Assembly: GCF_009711475.1 (NCBI RefSeq)
Contig: NZ_SMMD01000872.1
Span: forward strand, 1 to 12,411
Direction of reading: 5' to 3'
Origin: Fulvivirga aurantia
Lineage (GTDB): Bacteria; Bacteroidota; Bacteroidia; Cytophagales; Cyclobacteriaceae
DNA: 12,411 bases
The notes beneath the pieces are model-generated. The model made no database searches, was not told the origin of the DNA, and was given only the letters and a program-made list of their open reading frames with translations. This document shows, piece by piece, positions 1 through 7,436 of this stretch. How positions within the stretch are numbered: the first letter of the stretch is position 1; each line of letters starts with the position of its first letter. Position numbers and translations under genes: made by a program.

Positions 1-1450
1 AAAATCGTATAATGTAGCCAAAGAAAGATGGCATTTTTATACCGATTTGTTCAGCGATAGATTTCACCATAAAATTAGGACCATTACCTATATAAGTAAA
101 CGCTCCAAAAAATACTGCTGCAACAGAAATGGCTTTTAAATCTAGTATAGAATCAGTAAATGTACCGCCTTCGGCAAATGCAACTACATCGCCAATGGTA
201 TTAATACTTCCTCCCTGAGAGGCAAGTGCCGCTGTTAAGAAATTGATGTAGGTAGGTGCATTATCTAGAAATCCTGATAAAATACCTGTCCCCCAATATA
301 ATGTGTTATGACTGATTAATTTAGATCCTTCCGGTGATGCTGCAAAGCCACCTACCAGCTCAAGAGCAGGCATCATAGTACCAAATATGCCTATGAATAT
401 AAATGCAACTTCTCTAATCGGTTCAAAACTAAATTCATTACCTCTTATAGCCTCTTTGTTAGCAAACTTGTAAGACATGAAAGCCACGGCAAACATGATG
501 ATCTCTCTCAGGAATGAGAACTTTTGCCCATCATAATGAATGGCAGGTACCCAATCTAAAACGTTGGGATCTAGAAATACAGAGGCAATAACTAATGCTA
601 ACCACCCAAAATTTCTGACACCTATGAGCTTTACTTTACCAGTGAAACTCATCTCTTCTTCACCAGTGCCGTAATCAGATGTATTTCTCTTATCGAACAA
701 ATAGAATACAACTAATAATATGATAAGTGCGAATATCCATGGCAGCAAATTATGCTCAAGCGTCCAGAAAAATGGAACTCCTTTGAGAAAGCCTAAAAAT
801 AATGGAGGATCACCAATTGGAGTTAAAGAGCCGCCAATGTTGCTCACTGTAAAAATGAAAAATATGATGTGATAGGCCTTTATTCTCGTTTTATTTAACC
901 TGATAAAAGGTCTTATCAACAACATTGAAGCTCCTGTAGTACCTATAAGGTTAGAGATAACAGCGCCTACTAATAATAAGAGCACGTTAGCTGCAGGGGT
1001 AGCTTTTTTATCGATATCGATCATGATACCGCCAGAAGCTATAAACAATGAAGCCAAAAGTGCTATAAACTGTACGTATTCTGCCAGAGCATGAACCGGT
1101 CCATGTGTATTATGAAGCACTAATAAATAATAAAGGACCACCATTGCAGCAAGGAGAACAGCTACAATTGGATAGTTTTTGTGCCAGAAATGTTCGTAGA
1201 ATAAAGGACCTGTTGCTATCATTAGCAATAGCACCACAAAAGGTATCACAGTCCAGCCTGGAGGAGCTTCACTATGGTGTTCTCCGCCTTCTTCCGCATG
1301 AGCCTCTTCTGCATGACTTTCGCCTGCATCATGCTGATTATCAACAACTTCTTGTTTTGTGGAATCCTGATAGGTATCTGATGGAGCGCTGTACCCATAG
1401 ATGGTCGTAAATCCGAGTAAAAGAAAAATTATTAAAAACGCTCTTCTCAC
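1..1450 (-). CDS. Sodium:proton antiporter-like permease of the citrate-transporter/ion-transporter superfamily, 3' end cut
   Basis: This is an inner-membrane ion permease of the type usually annotated in Bacteroidota as a sodium:proton antiporter or putative citrate transporter; the transported ion cannot be read from sequence. The frame is open from a GTG at 1450 to the window edge (483 codons), with an in-frame TAG two codons upstream, so GTG is the first possible start. Residues 1-22 look like a signal peptide. Residues 34-61 are rich in Glu and His (H40, H46, H51, H58, H59), followed by about ten hydrophobic helices. Diagnostic stretches are GGSLTPIGDPPLFLGF after the fourth helix, DNAPTYINFLTAA in the second half, and GNGPNFMVKSIAE near the end. 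The two similar re-entrant-type motifs fit the inverted-repeat fold of this superfamily. Only about 20-30 C-terminal residues are probably missing. It lies downstream of the dehydrogenase gene with a 142-bp gap holding its own candidate promoter. Confidence 0.85.
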   Translation of the reverse strand, partial: MRRAFLIIFLLLGFTTIYGYSAPSDTYQDSTKQEVVDNQHDAGESHAEEAHAEEGGEHHSEAPPGWTVIPFVVLLLMIATGPLFYEHFWHKNYPIVAVLLAAMVVLYYLLVLHNTHGPVHALAEYVQFIALLASLFIASGGIMIDIDKKATPAANVLLLLVGAVISNLIGTTGASMLLIRPFIRLNKTRIKAYHIIFFIFTVSNIGGSLTPIGDPPLFLGFLKGVPFFWTLEHNLLPWIFALIILLVVFYLFDKRNTSDYGTGEEEMSFTGKVKLIGVRNFGWLALVIASVFLDPNVLDWVPAIHYDGQKFSFLREIIMFAVAFMSYKFANKEAIRGNEFSFEPIREVAFIFIGIFGTMMPALELVGGFAASPEGSKLISHNTLYWGTGILSGFLDNAPTYINFLTAALASQGGSINTIGDVVAFAEGGTFTDSILDLKAISVAAVFFGAFTYIGNGPNFMVKSIAEQIGIKMPSFFGYIIRF

Positions 1451-1524
1451 AAACTATAGATTTTTTACTAAAATAACCTAAACTGAATGAATTCCAACAC
1501 CTTCCGTGAAACCTGTAACGGGCT

Positions 1525-1554
1525 CAAAGATATAGAATACTATTGAATTTTAAA
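1525..1554 (-). promoter_or_regulatory. Candidate promoter of the antiporter gene
   Basis: Read on the minus strand there is TATCTTTG (1532-1525), an exact TAnnTTTG -7 box. It is preceded at 18 nt by TTTA (1554-1551), one base off the TTTG -33 box. Transcription would begin near 1520, giving a leader of about 70 nt before the GTG at 1450. The assignment rests on the motif only. No clear hairpin terminator for the upstream dehydrogenase gene was seen in this gap, so read-through is also possible. Confidence 0.45.
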
Positions 1555-1592
1555 GCCTAGTTTCATTAAGATGCTATTAACAAACCAATGAA

Positions 1593-2819
1593 TTACACGA
1601 GTTGTTTAAGAGCAATTTCAAAGGAAGTTTTAGCGATTTCTGTTTTCTTAGGATTTGCCTTGTAAGTCTTCTCCAAAGCTTTCTTTATTCTTTCAGAAGT
1701 ATCAGAAAAAATAGCATCATCATCAAGTGACACTTCACTTTCCATGAGGTAAGCAAAAACACGTGCCATACCACAGTTTGCTATAAAGTCTGGTATTACT
1801 GAAAATTTACTGTCGGCAAACAGACCAGTCGGCCCAAAGAATATTTCCGGATCTGCAAATGGCACATTGGCGCCACACGAGAAAACTTCCAATTTCGAGC
1901 TAATCATACGCTCAACCTGATCTTTTGTAATCAGTCGCGATGCAGCAGCTGGTATAAATATTTCAAAATCAAGATCCCAGATCTTTTCGTTGATCTCATC
2001 AAATGGTAACATATCGGCTGCCACCAACTTATTGCCATCTCTGGATGTGTACAGCTCTTTAATTTCATCGAAAGTAAAGCCATTTTCATTAATCAAACCT
2101 CCATCGCGATCAATAATCCCCACAACTTTTACACCCATTTGAGTGAGATAGAAGCCTGCAGCCGCGGCTACATTACCCCAACCTTGAATTACAGCCCTTT
2201 TGGTATTAACACTGCCTCCCCAAAGATCATAATAGTGTCTGACAGCTTCAGATACACCATACCCTGTGATCATATCAGCAACAGTGTACTTTCTTTTTAG
2301 TGAAGGTGAATATTTCTCGCTCTCGAGAACTTTGATCACACCATTTCTCAACTGCCCAATACGGTTTATAAGCTGAGGCTCTCTTGGCTGAAAATGACCT
2401 GTAAATACACCTTCTTGTGGGTGCCACACCCCAACATCTTCTGTAATCGGAATTACTTCATGGATTTCATCAACATTTAAATCACCACCGGTACCGTAGT
2501 AATATTTAAGTAAAGGCTTTACAGCTGCATACCATCGCTCAAGTACACCTTGCTTACGCGGATCGTTGGGATCAAAATTTATTCCAGATTTCGCGCCCCC
2601 GATGGCCGGACCAGAGACTGTAAATTTAACCTCCATGGTTTTAGCCAAAGACTCAACTTCACGTTTATCAAGGCCTTTTCTCATTCTGGTACCTCCACCA
2701 GCTGCACCACCTCGCAATGAATTGATAACTACCCAACCTTCTGCCTCAGTTTCAGGATCACTCCATTCAAAGACTATTTCCGGCTTTTTATCTTCAAATT
2801 TCTGAACGAGATGCTTCAT
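1593..2819 (-). CDS. Glu/Leu/Phe/Val dehydrogenase family protein (probable glutamate or branched-chain amino acid dehydrogenase)
   Basis: This cytoplasmic enzyme oxidatively deaminates an L-amino acid to a 2-oxo acid and ammonium with NAD(P)+, or runs in reverse. The 408 residues sit between the usual lengths of leucine dehydrogenases and hexameric glutamate dehydrogenases. The N-terminal dimerisation/substrate domain shows GAAGGGTRMRKG (38-49), K65, and SGPAIGGAKSGI (69-80) with the expected catalytic lysine K77; many relatives have GGAKGG here. GTGGDLNVDE (109-118) supplies the second active-site acid, probably D113. The Rossmann domain has IQGWGNVAAAAG (211-222) and VGIIDRDG, where D237 after the second strand hints at NAD+ (inference). 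IPDFIANCGM (342-351) is the usual C-terminal signature in modified form. The substrate cannot be fixed from sequence. The gene lies 61 bp downstream of anmK on the same strand, so co-transcription is possible, but it also has a candidate promoter in the gap. Confidence 0.88.
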   Translation of the reverse strand: MKHLVQKFEDKKPEIVFEWSDPETEAEGWVVINSLRGGAAGGGTRMRKGLDKREVESLAKTMEVKFTVSGPAIGGAKSGINFDPNDPRKQGVLERWYAAVKPLLKYYYGTGGDLNVDEIHEVIPITEDVGVWHPQEGVFTGHFQPREPQLINRIGQLRNGVIKVLESEKYSPSLKRKYTVADMITGYGVSEAVRHYYDLWGGSVNTKRAVIQGWGNVAAAAGFYLTQMGVKVVGIIDRDGGLINENGFTFDEIKELYTSRDGNKLVAADMLPFDEINEKIWDLDFEIFIPAAASRLITKDQVERMISSKLEVFSCGANVPFADPEIFFGPTGLFADSKFSVIPDFIANCGMARVFAYLMESEVSLDDDAIFSDTSERIKKALEKTYKANPKKTEIAKTSFEIALKQLV

Positions 2820-2866
2820 GTATTTACTTGGTTTTGTACTTAAAAACTGTTGATTTTAACAGGGGG

Positions 2867-2874
2867 CAAAGCTA
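2867..2874 (-). promoter_or_regulatory. Candidate -7 promoter box of the dehydrogenase gene
   Basis: On the minus strand TAGCTTTG (2874-2867) matches TAnnTTTG exactly. It lies in the gap between the anmK stop and the dehydrogenase start, leaving a leader of roughly 40 nt. No good TTTG is found 17-20 nt upstream: the nearest, at 2889-2886, is only 11 nt away. This is therefore a partial match. Confidence 0.35.
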
Positions 2875-2880
2875 GACAAA

Positions 2881-3954
2881 TTATTCAAAAATTACGCCCG
2901 AACTAGAGTCTGTTGATGCACCGGTAACGCTCGACAAACAATTGGTCTCTTTTCTCATACGCAGCACACCTAGGAACGCGAAAATTATAGCCTCTTTAAA
3001 GTCAATTAATTTTTTGTCTGCCTTTGATATCTTGACAAGTTCTGGCGTAAACGCTTTCAGTTTATCAATCAAAAAAGAATTATATGCGCCCCCTCCTGTG
3101 ATTAATACATGTTGCTCTTTGCCGTCTATGGGAAATATTTGAGCAATTGCTTCGGCTATATGAGTAGTATATGTAGCAAGTAAATCAGTTATGGGAAGAT
3201 TAGAGTTGTCTAGTAAAGGAAATACCTCATTGGCAATTTGCTCATAACCCAGCGATTTTGGATGGGACTCCTTGTAGTAAGTCCAACTATTGAGTCTTTC
3301 AAGCAATTTGGCATTTACATTACCACTTCGAGCTTGATTTCCATTTTCATCATATCTATGACCTAGCTTTTCTGTCAACCTGTTGAGGATCATATTGCAA
3401 GGTGCTATATCGAATGCCACTCTCTTACCCTGCTGCTCAAAAGAAACATTAGCGATTCCGCCAAGATTAATACAGTAATCGTATTCCGAAAACAACAATT
3501 GATCACCTATTGGCACCAGTGGAGCTCCCTGACCGCCAAGCGCAACGTCCTTAGATCTAAAATCATTAATAACAGGTAGGTCAGTTGCTAGATGCATTTC
3601 TAGTCCACTTCCTATTTGTAGAGTCATACCGTTATGTGGTTGATGAAAAACAGTATGCCCATGAGAAGATATAAAATCGACTTTTAACGCTTTCTTATTT
3701 ATAAACTGCGCTACCACTTCACCTATCCATCCACCTAGCTCAATATCTAGATAGGTTAATTCTTCTCCGGAAAGAGTGGTGGCAGCTTTTAGCTTTTTTA
3801 GTAGATTCTCAGGATATGAAATAGTCTCAGCGACTTTACAGTCAAACTTCCATCGATGATTCTCCAAAAAAAATTCGCAAAATGCTATATCTAACCCATC
3901 AAGCGAAGTACCCGACATAAGGCCGATAGTTTGGTAGTTGTTTTTTCTATCCAT
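2881..3954 (-). CDS. anmK: Anhydro-N-acetylmuramic acid kinase
   Basis: AnmK uses ATP to hydrolyse and phosphorylate 1,6-anhydro-MurNAc to MurNAc-6-phosphate in the cytoplasm, a step in recycling peptidoglycan fragments. Visible signatures are IGLMSGTSLDGLDIAF (10-25, phosphate-binding loop), SSHGHTVFHQP (96-106), NDFRSKDVALGGQGAPLVP (130-148), CINLGGIANVSF (161-172), FDIAPCNMILNR (181-192) and ITGGGAYN (285-292). D182 in the FDIAPCN motif is the expected catalytic base; family members in proteobacteria usually read FDTGPGN here. The protein ends with VTGAS and a short tail. The 357 residues are slightly shorter than the roughly 370 of enterobacterial AnmK. I chose the ATG at 3954; a GTG two codons upstream (3960) could also serve. 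The gene is divergent from coaX and followed after 61 bp by the dehydrogenase. No murQ or nagB-like partner lies in the window. Confidence 0.93.
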   Translation of the reverse strand: MDRKNNYQTIGLMSGTSLDGLDIAFCEFFLENHRWKFDCKVAETISYPENLLKKLKAATTLSGEELTYLDIELGGWIGEVVAQFINKKALKVDFISSHGHTVFHQPHNGMTLQIGSGLEMHLATDLPVINDFRSKDVALGGQGAPLVPIGDQLLFSEYDYCINLGGIANVSFEQQGKRVAFDIAPCNMILNRLTEKLGHRYDENGNQARSGNVNAKLLERLNSWTYYKESHPKSLGYEQIANEVFPLLDNSNLPITDLLATYTTHIAEAIAQIFPIDGKEQHVLITGGGAYNSFLIDKLKAFTPELVKISKADKKLIDFKEAIIFAFLGVLRMRKETNCLSSVTGASTDSSSGVIFE

Positions 3955-4017
3955 AATCACGCGTCAATCTGTCCACCAAGATACCACGAAGCCATCTCTC
4001 TATGAACTAAAAATTGG

Positions 4018-4025
4018 TAGTTTTG
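4018..4025 (+). promoter_or_regulatory. Candidate -7 promoter box of coaX
   Basis: TAGTTTTG at 4018-4025 matches TAnnTTTG and would put the transcript start near 4030, about 16 nt before the coaX ATG. No TTTG is seen at the expected -33 position. A second match, TACATTTG at 4035-4042 with TTG at 4014-4016 (18-nt spacing), would start transcription at or just inside the ATG and is less likely. The divergent gap of 91 bp must also hold the anmK promoter, for which I see no convincing box. Confidence 0.33.
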
Positions 4026-4045
4026 AGTTGAACATACATTTGACC

Positions 4046-4756
4046 ATGATTAATCTCGTCATAGACTTTGGAAACACTCGCACAAAAGCAGCAATTTTTT
4101 CTGAAAATAAGTTGCTAATAAAGGAAGATAATGCTGATATAAACTCAATTCAAAGCCTTATAACCACTCATGAGCCTACTCATACCATAATAAGTAGCGT
4201 GAGTGTGTCACCCGAAAAGCTTAAAGCCCAGTATGGAGACGATGCAATTATTTTAAATCATCAGCTTCCTTTACCCTTTTTACTAGATTATAAAACCCCT
4301 CAAACTCTTGGTCTCGATCGTATAGCTGCCGTAGCTGGTGCTCAATATTTATTTCCTAAAACCAATTGTCTGGTGATTGATGCCGGTACTTGCATCACTT
4401 ATGATGCTATTGATGCTAAAGGCATTTACCATGGGGGAGCAATATCACCTGGTGTAAAAATGAGATTTAAAGCTCTTAATACTTTTACCGCAAATCTTCC
4501 GTTGGTAGAACACTCAGAAAATACCCCTTTAGTGGGCCAAACGACAAAAGAATGTTTGGAAAGTGGTGTTATTTACGGAGTTATCGGGGAAATAAATGAA
4601 TTTATTCGGATGTATAATCACAAATTTGCAGATTTGCAGATCATTATATGCGGTGGGGATACCAAATTCTTTGAAAACAGGTTGAAAGCTGACATATTTG
4701 CAAGCCCTGAATTGGTTTTAACAGGTTTGAATAGGATTTTACTACATAATGTATAA
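4046..4756 (+). CDS. coaX: Type III pantothenate kinase
   Basis: CoaX phosphorylates pantothenate to 4'-phosphopantothenate, the first committed step of coenzyme A synthesis, in the cytoplasm. The 236-residue protein shows the acetate-kinase/HSP70 fold motifs of type III enzymes. These are VIDFGNTRTKAAIF (5-18, D7 and the GNT phosphate loop), LGLDRIAAVAGA (88-99), VIDAGTCITYDAI (110-122) and GGAISPGVKMR (130-140). GQTTKECLESGVIYG (164-178) and a C-terminal TGLNRIL follow. The frame stays open upstream to 3938, but the ATG at 4046 places the DFGNT loop six residues from the N-terminus, as is normal for the family; the upstream extension would run into anmK. The last 8 nt overlap the start of the following outer-membrane protein gene. 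Confidence 0.93.
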   Translation: MINLVIDFGNTRTKAAIFSENKLLIKEDNADINSIQSLITTHEPTHTIISSVSVSPEKLKAQYGDDAIILNHQLPLPFLLDYKTPQTLGLDRIAAVAGAQYLFPKTNCLVIDAGTCITYDAIDAKGIYHGGAISPGVKMRFKALNTFTANLPLVEHSENTPLVGQTTKECLESGVIYGVIGEINEFIRMYNHKFADLQIIICGGDTKFFENRLKADIFASPELVLTGLNRILLHNV

Positions 4757-6026
4757 GACAAAAATTAAGATTTTTCTGGCAGCAGGTTTGGTCTCATTGA
4801 GCTACCTTTCTTTAGCCCAGGTAAGTAAATCACCTTTTACATCCAGAGGAATCGGAGATATAAACAACTTGTCACTAGCCCATAATCAGGGAATGGGGGG
4901 TGTTGGTCTCAGCAATGGTAGCTACTGGTACCTTAATAACATGAACCCTGCGTTGCTTCCAAACAACACACTTACCGTATTTGGTGCAGGTCTTGTAATG
5001 GAACGCAGAACACTCAGCAACAACTCTACGAAAGAAACAAACGGAGGTGGTTCTTTAGGTTATTTAGCCACAGCTTTTCCTGTAAAACCAGGTCGATGGA
5101 CCACCAGCGTAGGTTTATCCCCTTTTAGTACAGTAGATTATAGCTTTACTTTCGAAGAGCAAGTGACTGATACTGTCTTCACAGATATAACTGAAGCTGG
5201 TTCTGGTGGATTTTCTCAGGTATACTGGGCTAACGGTGTTAGGTTAAACGACAACTTTTCTGTTGGAGTAAAAGCTACTTATCTATTTAGTTCTATTGAA
5301 ACGTCATTTTCGAACCAGATCAAATCACGCAACTCAGATGACCCTGTAAATCTTCAGCCTACCGTGCTTGACAGAACTTCTGTCTCTGATTTCTTGTTTC
5401 AAGGAAGCTTTGCATTTAAAAAAGATTCCATCTTTAATAATAAGATCAGGTTTAATGCCGGTTTTACTTATGACTTTGCTTCTGAAGTAAATGCAAATCA
5501 ACTCAAATCAACAGAACTTCAGTTAGATGGAGCACCCATCACAAATGACACGCTAAGCAGTAACGAAAATGGAAGTATTTATTTGCCAAAAGCATTTGGT
5601 GGGGGTATTTCTTTTAATAATGGCATTAAATGGGCTGTTGGTTTAGATGCCACATATAGACCATGGTCAGAATATAAAAACTTTGAAGGTGTAAATGAAG
5701 GTCTTGAAGATGCCTACACAGTAGCATTAGGAGGCGAGTATACACCTGACCCTTCTTCCGTAAGTAGTTACCTCAAAAGAGTGACTTACAGGCTTGGTTT
5801 GTCGTATGAAAATACACCTTATGTGATAGATGGTAATCAGGTTAAGGATTTTGGCATTAATTTTGGCTGGTCTTTACCAGTGAGTCGTTTCTCAAGTCTC
5901 GATATGGCTTTTAAATACGGCCAGAGAGGCAAAATAAGCGAAACACGCCTGGATGAAGAGTATTTCAGGTTTACACTGGGGGTTAATTTCAACGACCAGT
6001 GGTTTATTAAACGAAAATATGATTAG
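4749..6026 (+). CDS. Predicted outer-membrane beta-barrel protein
   Basis: This is probably a porin- or transport-like beta-barrel of the outer membrane; its substrate or partner is unknown. The first 23 residues form a signal peptide with basic start MYKTKIK, a hydrophobic core and probable cleavage at LSLA|Q. The mature start SKSPFTSRGIGDINN (27-41), then GMGGVGLSNGSYWYLNNMNPALL (split here as the N-terminal plug-like segment), resembles the opening of FadL/porin-like Bacteroidota outer-membrane proteins with SPYSRFG and NPA motifs. The remaining roughly 350 residues alternate polar and aromatic/hydrophobic residues in strands, and the chain ends with a strand-like FRFTLGVNF and a short basic tail. 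The 425 residues would fit a barrel of roughly 12-16 strands (estimate). Its ATG overlaps coaX by 8 nt, implying coupled translation, and the TPR gene follows after 15 bp. Confidence 0.78.
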   Translation: MYKTKIKIFLAAGLVSLSYLSLAQVSKSPFTSRGIGDINNLSLAHNQGMGGVGLSNGSYWYLNNMNPALLPNNTLTVFGAGLVMERRTLSNNSTKETNGGGSLGYLATAFPVKPGRWTTSVGLSPFSTVDYSFTFEEQVTDTVFTDITEAGSGGFSQVYWANGVRLNDNFSVGVKATYLFSSIETSFSNQIKSRNSDDPVNLQPTVLDRTSVSDFLFQGSFAFKKDSIFNNKIRFNAGFTYDFASEVNANQLKSTELQLDGAPITNDTLSSNENGSIYLPKAFGGGISFNNGIKWAVGLDATYRPWSEYKNFEGVNEGLEDAYTVALGGEYTPDPSSVSSYLKRVTYRLGLSYENTPYVIDGNQVKDFGINFGWSLPVSRFSSLDMAFKYGQRGKISETRLDEEYFRFTLGVNFNDQWFIKRKYD

Positions 6027-6041
6027 ATAATAAATTAGATT

Positions 6042-7358
6042 ATGAACAGGATAATGAAACACTTTCTTTTAGTAGCCTTTGTTTCAGCACTAGCTTTTAG
6101 CGCAAGCGCACAATGTGACGAATGGAAATGGCCAGAAGACAAAAAAACAGCAGAGGAGAAAAATGTATTGTATAACGATGCATTGAGAAATGATGACTTT
6201 GAAAAAGCCAAAGGACCACACCAATGGTTACTTCAAAATGCTCCTGACCTTCACTCTGCCATCTATATAAATGGTGAAAAAATATACAAAGGCCTAGTAG
6301 AAGCTGCTGATGATGCTGGTAATGATGATGCCAAGCAAAATTATGTAGACTCTCTTATGCTTATATATGACATGAGAGCTCAGTACTGCAACAATGAAGC
6401 AGACGTAGTACTTAAAAAAGCTTATTCTGCTTACAGATATAATATCAAGCAGAAAAGTCAGATGCCTGTAATTCTCGAGCTTTTTGACAAGGCTTATGAG
6501 CTAAATGGCAATAATATGGACTACTACATGATTCTTCCTTATATGAGTACTGTACAGTACAATGCTAAGTATGTGAAGAATCTGTCTGATACTCAGATCT
6601 TAGATTACTATGAGAGAATCCAGGGAATCATCGATTACCAGATCGAAAATAAGTCTAAGCAATCTATTGTAGATAAACTTAAAGACTACAAAGGAACTGT
6701 TGACGGTATACTTGTAGGTCTTGTTAACATTGACTGTGACTTCGTAAGAACAAACCTTGGCCCTAAGTTTCAGGAAAATCCTAATGACCTAAAATTGGCT
6801 AAAAAGATTTTCGGCTTCATGCTTAACGGTAAGTGTACTGACGATCCTCTTTGGTTACAAGCTGGTGAAACTATCATGGCTAATGAGCCTGATTTTGGTA
6901 TCGCTAAATCACTAGGTGCTAAATTTAAAGCAGCTGACGAAGATGAGAAAGCAACTAAATACTTCAACCAGGCGCTTACTCTTACCGAAGATCCAGATAA
7001 AAAAGCTGATATATACATTCAGTTAGGTTCTATGAAATCAGGAAGTGCTGCCAGAGAGCTTTACAGAAAGGCCCTTCAGGTAGACCCTTCTAAATCTGAA
7101 GCTTATTCTGCTATAGGTTACTTATACTACTCTAGCTTCGACCAGTGTGCTGGTAAAGAAGATATGATCAAAGATAGAGCCGTATTCTTAGCAGCTTATG
7201 ATATGTTCCAGAGAGCTGGCAATACTAAGATGATGAACTCTGCTAAAGAGCAGTTTCCTTCAAAAGAAGAAATATTTACGTTCAACTATACTGCAGGTGA
7301 TGAAGTATCTGTTGGATGTTGGATTGGTGTAACTACGACTATTAGAAGTAGAGACTAA
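6042..7358 (+). CDS. Secreted tetratricopeptide-repeat protein with conserved cysteines
   Basis: This is a periplasmic helical-repeat protein, likely a scaffold for protein-protein contacts; the partner is unknown. A signal peptide covers residues 1-23 with cleavage at SASA|Q; the ATG at 6054 (MKHFLL) is an equally good start. The mature chain is helical, with recognisable TPR-like units at about residues 290-316 (AKFKAADEDEKATKYFNQAL), 322-347 and 351-390. It holds six cysteines (C25, C116, C232, C265, C369, C426), an even number that suits disulfides in the periplasm. The C-terminal tail has FPSKEEIFTFNYTAGDEV followed by VGCWIG, which I recall as typical of this family in Bacteroidota. Codon use leans to GGT, GCT and CTT, hinting at good expression (by eye). 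It is the third gene of the coaX unit and is followed directly by a terminator. Confidence 0.75.
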   Translation: MNRIMKHFLLVAFVSALAFSASAQCDEWKWPEDKKTAEEKNVLYNDALRNDDFEKAKGPHQWLLQNAPDLHSAIYINGEKIYKGLVEAADDAGNDDAKQNYVDSLMLIYDMRAQYCNNEADVVLKKAYSAYRYNIKQKSQMPVILELFDKAYELNGNNMDYYMILPYMSTVQYNAKYVKNLSDTQILDYYERIQGIIDYQIENKSKQSIVDKLKDYKGTVDGILVGLVNIDCDFVRTNLGPKFQENPNDLKLAKKIFGFMLNGKCTDDPLWLQAGETIMANEPDFGIAKSLGAKFKAADEDEKATKYFNQALTLTEDPDKKADIYIQLGSMKSGSAARELYRKALQVDPSKSEAYSAIGYLYYSSFDQCAGKEDMIKDRAVFLAAYDMFQRAGNTKMMNSAKEQFPSKEEIFTFNYTAGDEVSVGCWIGVTTTIRSRD

Positions 7359-7379
7359 TCATAAACACAAATCATATGG

Positions 7380-7414
7380 AAAAGCGGTGAGCAGTACTTG
7401 TTCATCGCTTTTTT
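7380..7414 (+). terminator. Rho-independent terminator after the TPR gene
   Basis: The stem AAAAGCGGTGAGCA (7380-7393) pairs with TGTTCATCGCTTTT (7399-7412) through 14 positions, two of them G-T wobbles. The loop is GTACT, and the T-run continues to 7414. It begins about 20 bp after the TPR stop codon and separates the coaX-omp-TPR unit from lptC. Confidence 0.85.
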
Positions 7415-7426
7415 GTTATAATTTTG
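7398..7426 (+). promoter_or_regulatory. Candidate promoter of the lptC unit
   Basis: TTG (7398-7400) and TAATTTTG (7419-7426) are separated by 18 nt, close to the Bacteroidota TTTG/TAnnTTTG pattern. The start would fall near 7431, only about 6 nt before the first lptC ATG (7437), or 9 nt before the second (7440). The -33 box lies inside the terminator's loop and 3' arm, so the two signals share DNA. Confidence 0.45.
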
Positions 7427-7436
7427 TAGGCAATTA

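Noticed and set aside
1105..1410. Plus-strand 101-residue open frame
   Set aside because: It lies wholly inside the antiporter gene on the opposite strand, which has clear family motifs; the frame has no recognisable features.
1451..1592. Possible terminator of the dehydrogenase gene
   Set aside because: Only a weak 4-bp CCGT/ACGG pairing was found, without a T-run on the correct side.
2566..3142. Plus-strand open frames opposite the dehydrogenase and anmK genes
   Set aside because: Both are antisense to well-supported genes and show composition expected of shadow frames.
3938..4045. N-terminal extension of coaX starting at 3938
   Set aside because: It would overlap anmK, and the coaX family starts a few residues before the DFGNT loop, which fits the ATG at 4046.
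6300..6340. GATGATG-rich stretch in the TPR gene
   Set aside because: It encodes an Asp/Ala-rich loop (ADDAGNDDA); it is simple low complexity, not a tandem repeat array.
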